In this document: one piece after another, positions 32,724 to 41,416 of the stretch
Numbering within the stretch: the first letter of the stretch is position 1
Layout of the letters: every line of letters begins with the position of its first letter
Assembly: GCA_904395805.1 (NCBI GenBank)
Contig: CAJFNV010000053.1
Coordinates: forward strand, 1 to 48,465
DNA: 48,465 nucleotides
Source of the DNA: Candidatus Gallispira edinburgensis
Lineage (GTDB): Bacteria > Bacillota > Clostridia > Lachnospirales > CAG-274
Reading direction: 5' to 3'
Position numbers and translations under genes: made by a program
Notes under the pieces: model-generated
Databases searched by the model: none
Told to the model about the DNA's origin: nothing
Seen by the model: the letters and a program-made list of their open reading frames with translations, nothing else

Positions 32724-35144
32724 TTACCGTGCCCTTATTTTCACTGTCATACCGCTTTCGACCCTCACATTTGCCTCCGGCATCTGCACATAAACAGTCG
32801 GTCCCGATGAGCTGGTCGACGATGAAGCAGTTGTCGAACTTTCGGTTGTTTCTTCCCCGCTGCTGCTCTGAGTAGTTTCCTCTGTTTCAATAGGATTAAG
32901 CTCCTCATAGCCGTAATCAGCGTCATTTTCCTCGGTAACATCCACCTTGAATCCCGACGATTCAAGTATCTGGGTGGCATCGCTTACGGAAAGACCAACA
33001 ACAGTAGGTATAGGCACAAGCTTCGTCTTGCCCTTTTCGGCAATCGTCAGAAGTATTTTACTTGGTTTTTCATCCAGATTTGTACCTGCGGCAGGTGACT
33101 GACTTATAATAGTATCACCTGAGCCCAATATCTGGAAATCTATACCTTCGGCAATAAGCTGATCAACAGTTTCCTTAAGATTGCTGTTTGTATAATCCTT
33201 AACTGTATATGATGTATCTGTTGCTGCCGCACTTGAAGTCCCGTCATCATAATCTGGCGGTAATGCCTCATAATCTATAATTTTTTCAAATATTTCTTTC
33301 ATCATAGGTGAAGGAGTAGCCGAACCGCCGTTATCATTGTAATCCCTTGGCTTAAATAAAGTAGTCATTACCATTATATCTGGATTTTCGACAGTATGGT
33401 ATCCTATAAAAGAAAGAACATATTTCTCTGCAGAACGTGGCGACTGCTGTGCAGTACCTGTCTTTCCGCCAAGGCTGTAGCCTGTTATCTGGGCCTGTTT
33501 ACCGGTTCCCTCTGTATATGTTGTTTCAAGAGCTTGTCTTATCCAATCGGAAGTACTCTGAGAAATAACCTGTCTTACTACCTGTGGTTCATTTTCTTCA
33601 ATTATATTACCGTCATTATCAAGGATCTGGCTTACTACATAAGGCTTCATGAGCTTACCGCCGTTTATAACTGCCGCTGTAGCATTAATAGCCTGTAAAG
33701 CTGTACAGTTAAAGCCCTGACCGAATGAATTTGTTGCCATTTCAACACTATGTAAATTATCAAGTGTATTAAGCAGACCTGCGGCACTTGACTCAGCAGG
33801 AAGGTCTATACCTGTTTTTTCACCAAATCCGAAATCATGCTGATACTTCAAATAAGTCTCCGGGCTCATTTTAGCAATAATGTCCATCATGCCCACGTTA
33901 CATGACTGGGCAAGAACACCTGCAACATTTAATGTACCATGACCGCTTGTAAGGTGACATTTAATCTCTTGATCCGCAACTTTCTTATATCCGCCGCATA
34001 CAAATGTATCATTAGGAGAAATAATACCCTCTTCAAGAGCCATTGCAACTACAACAGGCTTATATATAGAGCCCGGCTCAAAGGTTTCCGAAATATTAAA
34101 ATTCTTCCATACCTTATTTGCTTCTTCATATTTCTCATCACTGCTCAAAGCATCAAAAGCCTTTTGTTCTTCTTCATTTGTTATAGTAGAAAGCTTCATA
34201 GGCTCATTTGAATCAAATGTAGGATACTGAGCCATAGCATATATCTCACCTGTTGAAGGATTCATAATTATTGAAGCTGTATATTCGGGAGCAAATGAGT
34301 CGTAAGCCTCCTTACATGCTTCTTCTGCATACTGCTGTAAATGAGCATCAAGGGTCGTCACGACCTTATTTCCCTTAACGGGATTTTCCCTTTGTGTAAC
34401 AATTGAACCGTCAGCCTCATAAGTTCTGAATGTTCTTCCGGGAATACCAAGCATATAATTATTATAATATGATTCAAGTCCCCAATAGCTGTCACCTCTT
34501 ATAAAGCCTATGACCTGAGCCGCAAGACTTCCGTGAGGATATGACCTTTTTGTATCCTGCTCTCCGTATATCCAGCTGTAACCCAGATCATTGATCTGCT
34601 TACCCTGTTCATAGGATACATCCTGAGCAATTATAAAGTAATGATTATTTTTAGCAGGATTGCCGTCGGCATCAAGAGCAACATAGGATTCAAGGGTTTC
34701 CACACTTATACCAAGAATAGATGAAACCTGTGCAAAACCTTCGTCCTTTGTATATGTAGGTTCTGTATACTCATTACCTGATTCCGCTGCCGCAGCTCTT
34801 GACTCAGCAGCCTTATCCTTTTCTGTATTATCTATCTCCACTATGAGTAAGGGATCAAGAACAATATCAAAAACAGTCTCGCCCACAGCAAGAGTTTCAC
34901 CATTCCTGTCTACAATATCTCCCCTGTTTGGTGCAATAACCTTATCCTGTATTTTATTTATCTGCTGATTTATTGCTGTTGCTTCAAGTTCCGCACCGTT
35001 CATTTTTATCATAAATACGCGAAAATATCCTAAAAATCCCACTATTACAGCAAACAGGATTAATAGGATAGTAAGTCTTGAAAAATATAGTTTTCCCTTT
35101 TTATCTGCATTTGATGAAACAGATTTTTTTCTATTATTACTCAA
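32724..35144 (-). CDS. pbpB: Class B penicillin-binding protein, PBP2B/FtsI-like, two PASTA domains
   Basis: This is the predicted septal transpeptidase partner of FtsW. The roughly 806-residue protein has a basic N-terminus, a membrane anchor (about 22-43) and APNRGDIVDRNGE. The transpeptidase domain carries the active serine in GSIYK, SCN and KTG (GGKTGTAQQ). Two C-terminal PASTA domains follow; the second holds a Ser/Thr/Glu low-complexity insertion (near EETTQSSSGEETTESS). A stretch rich in Ala, Glu and Ser also interrupts the N-terminal domain (about 115-135). The start is uncertain: a TTG at 35144 suits the AAAGGG spacing, while a TTG nine bases earlier touches that site. It follows ftsL, as in Bacillus. 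Confidence 0.9.
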   Translation of the reverse strand: MSNNRKKSVSSNADKKGKLYFSRLTILLILFAVIVGFLGYFRVFMIKMNGAELEATAINQQINKIQDKVIAPNRGDIVDRNGETLAVGETVFDIVLDPLLIVEIDNTEKDKAAESRAAAAESGNEYTEPTYTKDEGFAQVSSILGISVETLESYVALDADGNPAKNNHYFIIAQDVSYEQGKQINDLGYSWIYGEQDTKRSYPHGSLAAQVIGFIRGDSYWGLESYYNNYMLGIPGRTFRTYEADGSIVTQRENPVKGNKVVTTLDAHLQQYAEEACKEAYDSFAPEYTASIIMNPSTGEIYAMAQYPTFDSNEPMKLSTITNEEEQKAFDALSSDEKYEEANKVWKNFNISETFEPGSIYKPVVVAMALEEGIISPNDTFVCGGYKKVADQEIKCHLTSGHGTLNVAGVLAQSCNVGMMDIIAKMSPETYLKYQHDFGFGEKTGIDLPAESSAAGLLNTLDNLHSVEMATNSFGQGFNCTALQAINATAAVINGGKLMKPYVVSQILDNDGNIIEENEPQVVRQVISQSTSDWIRQALETTYTEGTGKQAQITGYSLGGKTGTAQQSPRSAEKYVLSFIGYHTVENPDIMVMTTLFKPRDYNDNGGSATPSPMMKEIFEKIIDYEALPPDYDDGTSSAAATDTSYTVKDYTNSNLKETVDQLIAEGIDFQILGSGDTIISQSPAAGTNLDEKPSKILLTIAEKGKTKLVPIPTVVGLSVSDATQILESSGFKVDVTEENDADYGYEELNPIETEETTQSSSGEETTESSTTASSSTSSSGPTVYVQMPEANVRVESGMTVKIRAR

Positions 35145-35195
35145 ATTGATCAACCCTTTTTATAAGCATATATGCTCTTACAACTCTCATTTACC

Positions 35196-35220
35196 TGCCG
35201 GATACAAGATGTATCCGGCA
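35196..35220 (-). other. Intercistronic hairpin between ftsL and pbpB
   Basis: A perfect 10-bp stem TGCCGGATAC/GTATCCGGCA with a five-base loop lies in the 100-bp ftsL-pbpB gap. No T run follows on the minus strand, so it looks like an mRNA stability or processing element rather than a terminator. Confidence 0.6.
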
Positions 35221-35244
35221 ATATGTATTCTCCGATTATTCAAA

Positions 35245-35910
35245 TCACTTGTTAAGAAGTTCCTTTATAAACTCCCACACACTTTTATCCTGTGTGGCTA
35301 TCTGAGCATCATACTGAACAGTATAGCTTTCATTAGGCACCTGAACCTCTGTGATCTGGTAAGCCTGAGGTTTCTGCAGTCCAAGCTTTTCAGCTTCACG
35401 CGCTATTTTATTCAAATCCACATTATCTTCAAGTGTAGTTTTTAAATATTGATTTTCTTCCTGTATCTCAGCCAGCTCTGCCTGTTTAGATGCAATTTCT
35501 CCTCTGTAGCTGCTGTTAACAGCATATGCACAGAGCAGCACAAGAGAAAGCGTAAAAACAACGGCAATAGAAGCTATTGTTTTTGGCATATTCAATTGAC
35601 TTATCTCCTTTTTATCTGCACTTCTGGCTTTTCTCCTTCTGTTTTCAACAGGTGTTTCTGTTTCATAATAAAAGTCATGTGCAACTGAGGTATTGTTATA
35701 TCCTGAGTAACTGTTGCCGTAATAGCCATATTCTCTTGCAGCATTGTTTCCCATTGAAGCCCTTGTGTAACCTCTCTGTGAAGTATTTTTAACTGTGTTA
35801 TAGCTGCGGTTTCCCGGGGCATAATTTCTGTTAGCGGATATATTTCTGTTATATGTATTTCCGGTCCTTCTGTAATTATGATTATTGTAACCGGTTCTGT
35901 TTGACCTCAT
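35245..35910 (-). CDS. ftsL: FtsL/DivIC-like cell division protein
   Basis: The 221-residue protein has a long, basic N-terminal region rich in Asn, Tyr, Gly and Arg (1-105). One membrane segment (about 110-131) and a short coiled coil with heptad spacing (SKQAELAEIQEENQYLKTTLE) follow. It ends with AREAEKLGLQKPQAYQITEV, the typical FtsL/DivIC close. These proteins form a divisome complex that links early and late proteins. Position between rsmH and pbpB is diagnostic because the sequences diverge fast. The polar N-terminal extension is longer than in Bacillus FtsL and, like the FtsW one, may bind cytoplasmic partners. Confidence 0.85.
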   Translation of the reverse strand: MRSNRTGYNNHNYRRTGNTYNRNISANRNYAPGNRSYNTVKNTSQRGYTRASMGNNAAREYGYYGNSYSGYNNTSVAHDFYYETETPVENRRRKARSADKKEISQLNMPKTIASIAVVFTLSLVLLCAYAVNSSYRGEIASKQAELAEIQEENQYLKTTLEDNVDLNKIAREAEKLGLQKPQAYQITEVQVPNESYTVQYDAQIATQDKSVWEFIKELLNK

Positions 35911-35922
35911 TAGGCTTCCCCC

Positions 35923-36870
35923 TTAGCACAGCGGAACTTTTTCTGCAATCCTCAATTTCGCACTGTGCGCTCTTCTGTTATTTTCAAGCTCTTCTTCTCC
36001 CGGCAAAACAGGCTTTCTGGTTATCACCTTAAGCTTAGGTTTTTTGCCGCATACACATACAGGAAAATCTCTCGGGCATGTACAGGGATTTTCCAGATTT
36101 CTGAATACATTTTTTATAATTCTGTCCTCAAGGGAGTGGAATGTAATAACACAGATCCTTCCTCCCGGCTTCAGTAAATCAGCCATGTCATTTATTGTAT
36201 CTTCAAGTATTCCAAGCTCATTATTCACTTCTATTCTTATAGCCTGAAAAGTTCTTTTTGCGGGATGGGGACCGTCAGCCCTGGCTCCCTTCGGTACAGC
36301 CTTTTTAATGACCGAAACAAGATCAAATGTTGTTTCAATAGGCTTTATTTTTCTTTCATTTATAATAAACTCTGCAATTCTCTTTGCCCACCGCTCTTCT
36401 CCGTAATCTTTTATAATGCGTGTAAGCTCTTCTTTTGTGTACTCATTAACCACCACGTAAGCAGACAGAGGACGTCTTTGATCCATTCTCATATCGAGCG
36501 GAGCATTGTGGTTGTAGGAGAAACCCCTGTCTGCTTCATCCAGCTGGTGGGAGGACACACCGAGATCGAGTAAAAATCCATTAATACTTTCCTGACCTAA
36601 GCCAAGATCTTCTGCTATATTCTTAATATTTGAAAAATTGTCTCTCACATACTTTACATTGCTATAACCTGCAAGTCTTTCTCCTGCTGCCTTAATAGCA
36701 TCTGCATCCTGGTCTATACCAATAAGCATGCCTTTGTCATTAAGCTTTGACACTATATGGCTTGAATGCCCTGCACCTCCGAGAGTACAGTCCACATATA
36801 TTCCGTCAGGCACAATATTAAGACCATTTATACATTCTTTAAGCAGCACGGGTGTATGCTCAAAATCCAT
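35923..36870 (-). CDS. rsmH: 16S rRNA (cytosine(1402)-N(4))-methyltransferase
   Basis: RsmH methylates N4 of C1402 in the ribosomal decoding centre. The 315-residue protein starts [14 protein letters not shown] and has the SAM-binding [14 protein letters not shown] and GIDQDADAI, then [21 protein letters not shown] and [15 protein letters not shown]. The C-terminal [12 protein letters not shown] and CNCP-type [16 protein letters not shown] segments complete the family pattern. GGATTTGAGAAT precedes the ATG, and the gene follows mraZ by 36 bp. Confidence 0.97.
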   Translation of the reverse strand: MDFEHTPVLLKECINGLNIVPDGIYVDCTLGGAGHSSHIVSKLNDKGMLIGIDQDADAIKAAGERLAGYSNVKYVRDNFSNIKNIAEDLGLGQESINGFLLDLGVSSHQLDEADRGFSYNHNAPLDMRMDQRRPLSAYVVVNEYTKEELTRIIKDYGEERWAKRIAEFIINERKIKPIETTFDLVSVIKKAVPKGARADGPHPAKRTFQAIRIEVNNELGILEDTINDMADLLKPGGRICVITFHSLEDRIIKNVFRNLENPCTCPRDFPVCVCGKKPKLKVITRKPVLPGEEELENNRRAHSAKLRIAEKVPLC

Positions 36871-36906
36871 ATTCTCAAATCCTTATATTCTTAATTATGT
36901 ATTATA

Positions 36907-37335
36907 TCAAATACCAAATTCACTTAAGGAATCAAGGCTTTCATCATCAAAATCATAGGAAGAATTATATTCCTCCCATCTGGCCTTGTCCCAGATCTCA
37001 ACTTTATCGCCGTTTCCGGCACTTACAATTTCCTTTGTTATTCCCGCATAATCTCTCAATTTCTGTGGGATCATTATTCTTCCGTTGCCATCAGGCTCAC
37101 ATTCAAAGGCAGAAGCAAGTTTAAATCTCTTATAAGCAGTGGCTTTTCTGTTAGTGGCAGGCAGTTTGTTAAGTTTTGCAACAAGCTCATTCCAGCTTTC
37201 CATGGTGTAAAGTGCAAGGCAGTTATCAAGTTCCTGGGTCACAATAAACTTGTCCCCAAGCTCATCTCTGAATTTAGCAGGCACAATAGCTCTGCCCTTA
37301 GCATCAATATTATGGTTATATTCACCTATAAACAT
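36907..37335 (-). CDS. mraZ: Transcriptional regulator MraZ
   Basis: MraZ is the conserved DNA-binding first gene of the dcw cluster; it controls its own operon. The 142-residue protein has two tandem SpoVT/AbrB-like halves: FIGEYNHNIDAKGRAIVPAKFRDELG at the start and the second half near DGNGRIMIPQKLRDYAGI. The ATG at 37335 is preferred because the conserved start MFIGEYNHN follows it and GGTGG is five bases upstream. Six GTGG direct repeats lie immediately upstream, where MraZ would bind. Confidence 0.95.
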   Translation of the reverse strand: MFIGEYNHNIDAKGRAIVPAKFRDELGDKFIVTQELDNCLALYTMESWNELVAKLNKLPATNRKATAYKRFKLASAFECEPDGNGRIMIPQKLRDYAGITKEIVSAGNGDKVEIWDKARWEEYNSSYDFDDESLDSLSEFGI

Positions 37336-37339
37336 AAAA

Positions 37340-37398
37340 CCACCACTTTCAAACCACTCGGTTTCCACATGAAACCACTTTTAACCACTTTCAACCAC
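37340..37398 (-). promoter_or_regulatory. Candidate MraZ operator: six GTGG direct repeats
   Basis: GTGG (CCAC on the plus strand) starts at 37343, 37354, 37365, 37375, 37385 and 37395, i.e. every 10-11 bp or one helical turn. Several are embedded in AAAGTGG, close to the AAAGTGK repeats reported for Mycoplasma MraZ and the TGGGN repeats of E. coli. They lie just downstream of the -10 box, and the last one doubles as the mraZ ribosome site, which suits autorepression. Confidence 0.8.
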
Positions 37399-37408
37399 CT
37401 TGATACTT

Positions 37409-37437
37409 ATTTTACATTATTTAATCAAAAATATCAA
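37409..37437 (-). promoter_or_regulatory. Promoter of the mraZ-dcw operon
   Basis: The minus strand reads TTGATA (37432-37437), a 17-bp spacer and TAAAAT (37409-37414). Transcription would begin near 37402, right before the MraZ repeats. Confidence 0.78.
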
Positions 37438-37834
37438 TAGGTAAAAATGGTAAAATTCTTACAAAATTATGTAGTTTTATATTAATATTGCTTAACACTC
37501 ATAATACCAGCATTTGACTAAATATAGTATACCACATTTTCATAAAACTAGATATAGTATTTTATCATTTTTTAATATTTCTTAACATTTGCTTAACTAC
37601 TTAGAAATATTTTCAATTTTATCAAAATATTGCACAAAAACAAAATAATTTATATGATTTTACTATATGAATCGCACATATAATATTACACAAATGTTAT
37701 TTTTGTCATATTTTTCTGTTTCACAGGAAAAACTGACCTATACAACCTCTTTTATTTTGTTAAAAATAGTCACACAACGTCTTTTCTTGTCTATTTTTAA
37801 CAAATCACTTTTATATCAAACCAAAAAAATTATG
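37438..37834. other. AT-rich intergenic region between mraZ and tRNA-Thr
   Basis: About 400 bases hold no convincing gene. The longest reading frame (37667-37888) has no ribosome site and runs into the tRNA, so it is dismissed. The two flanking genes diverge from here. Confidence 0.6.
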
Positions 37835-37863
37835 TTGACAAACTCAAAATTATTTAGTATATT
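37835..37863 (+). promoter_or_regulatory. Promoter of tRNA-Thr
   Basis: TTGACA (37835-37840), a 17-bp spacer and TATATT (37858-37863) would start RNA about nine bases before the tRNA 5' end. Confidence 0.85.
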
Positions 37864-37878
37864 ATTATTGTTGTATTT

Positions 37879-37951
37879 GCTGATATAGCTCAGGAGGTAG
37901 AGCGCAGCATTGGTAGTGCTGAGGTCACGGGTCCGACTCCCGTTATCAGCT
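37879..37951 (+). tRNA. tRNA-Thr (anticodon GGT)
   Basis: The acceptor stem pairs GCTGATA with TATCAGC. The D arm is GCTC...GAGC and the anticodon stem CAGCA/TGCTG carries the loop TTGGTAG with anticodon GGT (37912-37914). The T arm is ACGGG/CCCGT. The discriminator base is T and no CCA is encoded. The T loop reads TCCGACT, with C where T55 is usual. Confidence 0.93.
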
Positions 37952-37968
37952 TACATCACCTCCACTTT

Positions 37969-37993
37969 TAAGCCCTTTTTTAGGGCTTTTTTC
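37969..37993 (+). terminator. Terminator after tRNA-Thr
   Basis: AAGCCCT and AGGGCTT form a short stem around a T-rich loop, followed by TTTTTTCTTTT. Confidence 0.85.
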
Positions 37994-38040
37994 TTTTAAA
38001 GTTCCCTTGTGATTTGCTTTTTTAGTAAATTTTTTTCACC

Positions 38041-38081
38041 AAAAAAGCTGTTCCCCTATACAAACGTATAAAGAAACAGCT
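38041..38081 (-). terminator. Terminator of the iscR-nifS-nifU-mnmA operon
   Basis: On the minus strand AGCTGTT (38075-38081) pairs with AACAGCT (38046-38052); an inner TATAC/GTATA stem sits in the loop. TTTTTTGG follows. Confidence 0.85.
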
Positions 38082-38108
38082 CCTCATAACATAAATATCA
38101 ACTTAAAA

Positions 38109-39173
38109 TCAGCTGCCCTTAATAACTCCTCCCCCGGCAACATATTCACCGTCATAAAAAACGGCAGCCTGCCCGGGTGTGACAGCTCTCTGAGGCTCAT
38201 CAAATATTGCCTCAATATATTTACCCTCTTCACCAAAAGGTCTTATAACACATGGTGCCTTTTTCTGATTATATCTCAGCTTGCCGCAGCATCGCACCTC
38301 ATCTTTGATTTCGCCAAGTCCCACAGGGTTATAGTTTTTAACAATTACACGCTTTTTAAACAGATCCTCATTGCTGCCTATAACAACTCTGTTGTTTTCC
38401 CTGTCAATTTCCGTAACATAAGCAGGCACACCAAGGGCAATACCAAGTCCTTTTCTCTGACCTATTGTATAATTTGTTATACCCTTGTGCCTTCCTATGA
38501 CATTGCCCTCACTGTCAACAAAGTCACCTTCACTTATAACAACATCCGTATTCTTTCTTATAAATTCACTGTAATCACCGTCGGGCACAAAACAAATATC
38601 CTGACTGTCAGGCTTATCTGCTACTCTCAAGCCTATTTTTTCGGCAATTGCCCTTATTTCCTTTTTGCTGTAAGCTCCGTCAGGCATAAGGGTTCTTGAA
38701 AGCTGTTCCTGTGTCAGATTGTAAAGGGCATAGCTCTGATCCTTGTTATCGGCAGTTTTAAGAGTAAATCTGCCCGTTTCGGGATGCTTAACTATGTTTG
38801 CATAATGTCCCGTTGCAATATAGTCGGCACCAAGCTCCATAGCCCTGTGCAAAAGAGCCTCCCACTTGACATAACGGTTGCAGGCAATACATGGATTAGG
38901 TGTTTCGGCATTGAGATACTCTTCAACAAAATAATCTATGACCTTTTCTTTAAACACCTTTTTAAAATTCATTACATAATGAGGTATGCCTATCCTGTAT
39001 GCCACAGCTCTTGCATCCTCTGCAGCAGTAAGTCCGCAGCAGTTACCTTCCACATCCTCACCGTCCCAGAGCTGCATAGTCACACCTATAACATCATACC
39101 CCTGTTCCTTAAGGAGCCAGGCAGCCACAGAGGAGTCCACTCCCCCTGACATACCAACCACTACCTTAGCCAT
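38109..39173 (-). CDS. mnmA: tRNA-specific 2-thiouridylase
   Basis: MnmA puts the 2-thio group on the wobble uridine of tRNA-Lys, -Glu and -Gln. The 354-residue protein starts with the PP-loop GMSGGVDSSVAAWLLKEQG (7-25). The catalytic cysteine lies in TPNPCIACN (about Cys94) and the second in DICFVPDG. C-terminal beta-barrel parts include GIAL, NYNPVG and TPGQAAVFYDGE. It lies 3 bp after nifU and shares the operon with the cysteine desulfurase nifS, which can supply its sulfur. Confidence 0.97.
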   Translation of the reverse strand: MAKVVVGMSGGVDSSVAAWLLKEQGYDVIGVTMQLWDGEDVEGNCCGLTAAEDARAVAYRIGIPHYVMNFKKVFKEKVIDYFVEEYLNAETPNPCIACNRYVKWEALLHRAMELGADYIATGHYANIVKHPETGRFTLKTADNKDQSYALYNLTQEQLSRTLMPDGAYSKKEIRAIAEKIGLRVADKPDSQDICFVPDGDYSEFIRKNTDVVISEGDFVDSEGNVIGRHKGITNYTIGQRKGLGIALGVPAYVTEIDRENNRVVIGSNEDLFKKRVIVKNYNPVGLGEIKDEVRCCGKLRYNQKKAPCVIRPFGEEGKYIEAIFDEPQRAVTPGQAAVFYDGEYVAGGGVIKGS

Positions 39174-39176
39174 ATT

Positions 39177-39617
39177 TTATTCCTCCTCAGGGATTTCCTC
39201 ATGCTCACTGATGTCATTTACAGGCTTTTCAAGACCTTCAATAACGATACCGTTCTTTTCCGCATAATCCCAGAGAGCAGCATGCAAAGCCTCCTCTGCA
39301 AGGCATGAGCAATGTACCTTAACAGGAGGAAGTCCGTCAAGGGCCTCCATAACAGCCTTGTTTGTAATTTCCATAGCTTCCTTGATAGTCTTTCCCTTTA
39401 TCATTTCTGTTGCCATTGAACTTGTAGCAACAGCAGCACCGCAGCCGAAAGTCTTAAACTTAGCATCCTGCACAACGCCGTCCTCTATTTTAAGATAAAC
39501 CTTCATTATATCTCCGCACTTGGCGTTGCCTACTGTACCAACACCGCTTGCATCTTCAATTTCACCAACATTTCTTGGATTCATAAAATGATCCATAACC
39601 TTTTCACTGTACTGCAT
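39177..39617 (-). CDS. nifU: NifU/IscU-type Fe-S cluster assembly scaffold
   Basis: The 146-residue protein is the scaffold on which NifS builds iron-sulfur clusters. The three cluster cysteines are visible in GNAKCGD (Cys35), FKTFGCGAAVA (Cys59) and VHCSCLAEEA (about 103-105). The N-terminus MQYSEKVMDHFMNPRNVGEI is a family signature. It has no Fd-like or C-terminal Nfu domain, so it is the short clostridial form. It sits 2 bp after nifS, and a GAGAAAAGTAATT ribosome site overlaps the nifS end. Confidence 0.95.
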   Translation of the reverse strand: MQYSEKVMDHFMNPRNVGEIEDASGVGTVGNAKCGDIMKVYLKIEDGVVQDAKFKTFGCGAAVATSSMATEMIKGKTIKEAMEITNKAVMEALDGLPPVKVHCSCLAEEALHAALWDYAEKNGIVIEGLEKPVNDISEHEEIPEEE

Positions 39618-39619
39618 AA

Positions 39620-40801
39620 TTACTTTTCTCCTTTTTCCTTTAAAAATTCCTCGTATAATGGTGACATCTGTCTTAATCTGTCAATAATAGGCGGTATCTC
39701 CTTAATTACATAGTCGACCTGTTCCTCTGTTGTAAAATGACCTATTGTAAGTCTTACAGAGCCGTGAGCCTTTTCGTGAGGCAGACCTATCGCAAGAAGT
39801 ACATGGGAAGGGTCAAGAGAACCGCTTGCGCAAGCACTTCCGCTTGAAGCACATATCCCCTTATAGTCAAGAAGAAGAAGGATACCCTCACCCTCAATAA
39901 ATTCAAACGAAATATTTACATTTCCTGGAAGCCTTTTTGTCGGATGCCCGTTTAATCTTGAATAAGGTACCTTTTCAAGAATTTCATTGATAAGCTTATC
40001 CCTTAAAGCCGTAAGCCTTGGCATTTCTTCGGGAAGTTCCTTTACAGCAAGCTCAAGAGCAAGACCCATACCTACAATACCGGGAACATTCTCTGTGCCT
40101 GCACGTCTTCTTCTTTCCTGGGCACCGCCGTGTATAAGGGGATTAAGCTTTATACCCTTTTTAATATAAAGAGCACCTATACCCTTAGGTCCGTAAAACT
40201 TATGTCCGCTCATTGAAAGCATATCAATGTTCATAGCTTTTACATCAATTTCAACATGACCTACAGCCTGCACAGCATCGGTATGGAAAAGTATACCGTG
40301 CTCATGAGCGATCTTTCCTATTTCAGCTATTGGCTCAATAGTACCTATCTCATTGTTTGCAAACATTATTGTTATGAGTATCGTATCTTCTCTAATTGCA
40401 TTTTTAAGATCATCAAGGCTTATCATACCGTACTCATCAACAGGCAGATAAGTCACTTCATATCCCTTGGTTTCAAGATATTCACATGTATGGAGCACTG
40501 CGTGATGCTCAATACAGGATGTTATAATATGCTTTCCTTTATTTGCATAGCTTTCCGCAACGCCTTTGATTGCCCAGTTATCAGCCTCAGAACCTCCTGC
40601 AGTAAAGTAAATTTCATTAACTCCCGCATTTATAGCCTTTGCTACCTGTTCTCTTCCATGCTCCACGGCATTTTTATTTTTCTGTGCAATTTTATATATA
40701 CTTGAAGGATTACCAAAACTCTCAGTTAAATATGGTATCATAGCCTCTGCAACTTCAGGTCTTACCTGAGTAGTGGCAGCATTGTCAAAATAGCATTCCA
40801 T
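39620..40801 (-). CDS. nifS: Cysteine desulfurase, NifS/IscS type
   Basis: This PLP enzyme removes sulfur from cysteine for Fe-S cluster building and tRNA thiolation. The 393-residue protein has [10 protein letters not shown] at the start, [19 protein letters not shown] with the PLP lysine (about 203) and [17 protein letters not shown] with the persulfide cysteine (about 325). Class I loop length and sequence fit the NifS group. The ATG has AAAGGAG upstream. It sits between iscR and nifU. Confidence 0.97.
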   Translation of the reverse strand: MECYFDNAATTQVRPEVAEAMIPYLTESFGNPSSIYKIAQKNKNAVEHGREQVAKAINAGVNEIYFTAGGSEADNWAIKGVAESYANKGKHIITSCIEHHAVLHTCEYLETKGYEVTYLPVDEYGMISLDDLKNAIREDTILITIMFANNEIGTIEPIAEIGKIAHEHGILFHTDAVQAVGHVEIDVKAMNIDMLSMSGHKFYGPKGIGALYIKKGIKLNPLIHGGAQERRRRAGTENVPGIVGMGLALELAVKELPEEMPRLTALRDKLINEILEKVPYSRLNGHPTKRLPGNVNISFEFIEGEGILLLLDYKGICASSGSACASGSLDPSHVLLAIGLPHEKAHGSVRLTIGHFTTEEQVDYVIKEIPPIIDRLRQMSPLYEEFLKEKGEK

Positions 40802-40823
40802 TATATATCAAACTCCTTTTATT

Positions 40824-41237
40824 CTATATAATTCCTTTTACAATTTCATATAAACTTATATTGTCGGCAGCTTCAGTCACACTTTCGCTTAATTTAGCCC
40901 ACACGTCCTTTGTGGCACAGTGACTGCAGTCTCCTGTTCCGCAGGTTTCCTTTCCCGAAAGACATTCTACAAGCTCCAGAGGACCCTCCACAACTCTCAG
41001 AATATCCCCTACAGAAATATCCTCTGCACTTTTTGCTAAAATATAACCTCCGTTAGCACCTCTTGTACTTTTTACAAGTCCCGCCTTTTTAAGGGGGGCA
41101 ATAAGCTGTTCAAGATAGCTTTCACTCAGATTATTTCTGTCAGCAATAGTTTTAAGTGAAACACAGCCCTCTTTACAATTGGCTGCAATATCCACCATAG
41201 CCTTTAAGCCGTAACGCCCTCTTGTGGATATCTTCAT
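40824..41237 (-). CDS. iscR: Rrf2 family Fe-S sensor regulator IscR
   Basis: IscR represses the operon when its own [2Fe-2S] cluster is loaded. The 137-residue protein begins with the Rrf2 winged-helix (MKISTRGRYGLKAMVDIA; helix-turn-helix about 28-60 with NNLSESYLEQL). It has cysteines at 92, 99, 104 and 107, around the position of the E. coli cluster ligands. It is the first gene of the iscR-nifS-nifU-mnmA operon, with its own promoter and an inverted repeat at the start site. Confidence 0.93.
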   Translation of the reverse strand: MKISTRGRYGLKAMVDIAANCKEGCVSLKTIADRNNLSESYLEQLIAPLKKAGLVKSTRGANGGYILAKSAEDISVGDILRVVEGPLELVECLSGKETCGTGDCSHCATKDVWAKLSESVTEAADNISLYEIVKGII

Positions 41238-41264
41238 TTAAATCACCATCTCTTATTTTTATTT

Positions 41265-41281
41265 CCGAGTAAAAGCCTCGG
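41265..41281 (-). promoter_or_regulatory. Candidate IscR operator
   Basis: The inverted repeat CCGAG-taaaagc-CTCGG lies between the -10 box and the iscR start, over the expected transcription start. Autorepression by IscR is inferred from position. Confidence 0.6.
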
Positions 41282-41288
41282 TATTAAT

Positions 41289-41317
41289 AATATACCATTA
41301 TAATATGCCTGTGTCAA
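41289..41317 (-). promoter_or_regulatory. Promoter of the iscR operon
   Basis: The minus strand reads TTGACA (41312-41317), a 17-bp spacer and TATATT (41289-41294), 52 bp ahead of iscR. Confidence 0.82.
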
Positions 41318-41416
41318 GCCTAATATATACATCGGATTTAAATTTTTACAAAAAAGGTTTAATAATTTTTTGATGTAGTTCATTTTTTCTTATCTGTTTC
41401 CGGCTCTCTTTTAAGG

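Noticed and set aside
35196..35220. Terminator between ftsL and pbpB
   Set aside because: The stem is strong but no T run follows on the transcribed strand, and both genes belong to one conserved cluster.
37667..37888. A 73-codon frame of hydrophobic residues before tRNA-Thr
   Set aside because: It has no ribosome site, is made of AT-rich low-information codons and runs into the tRNA promoter and gene.
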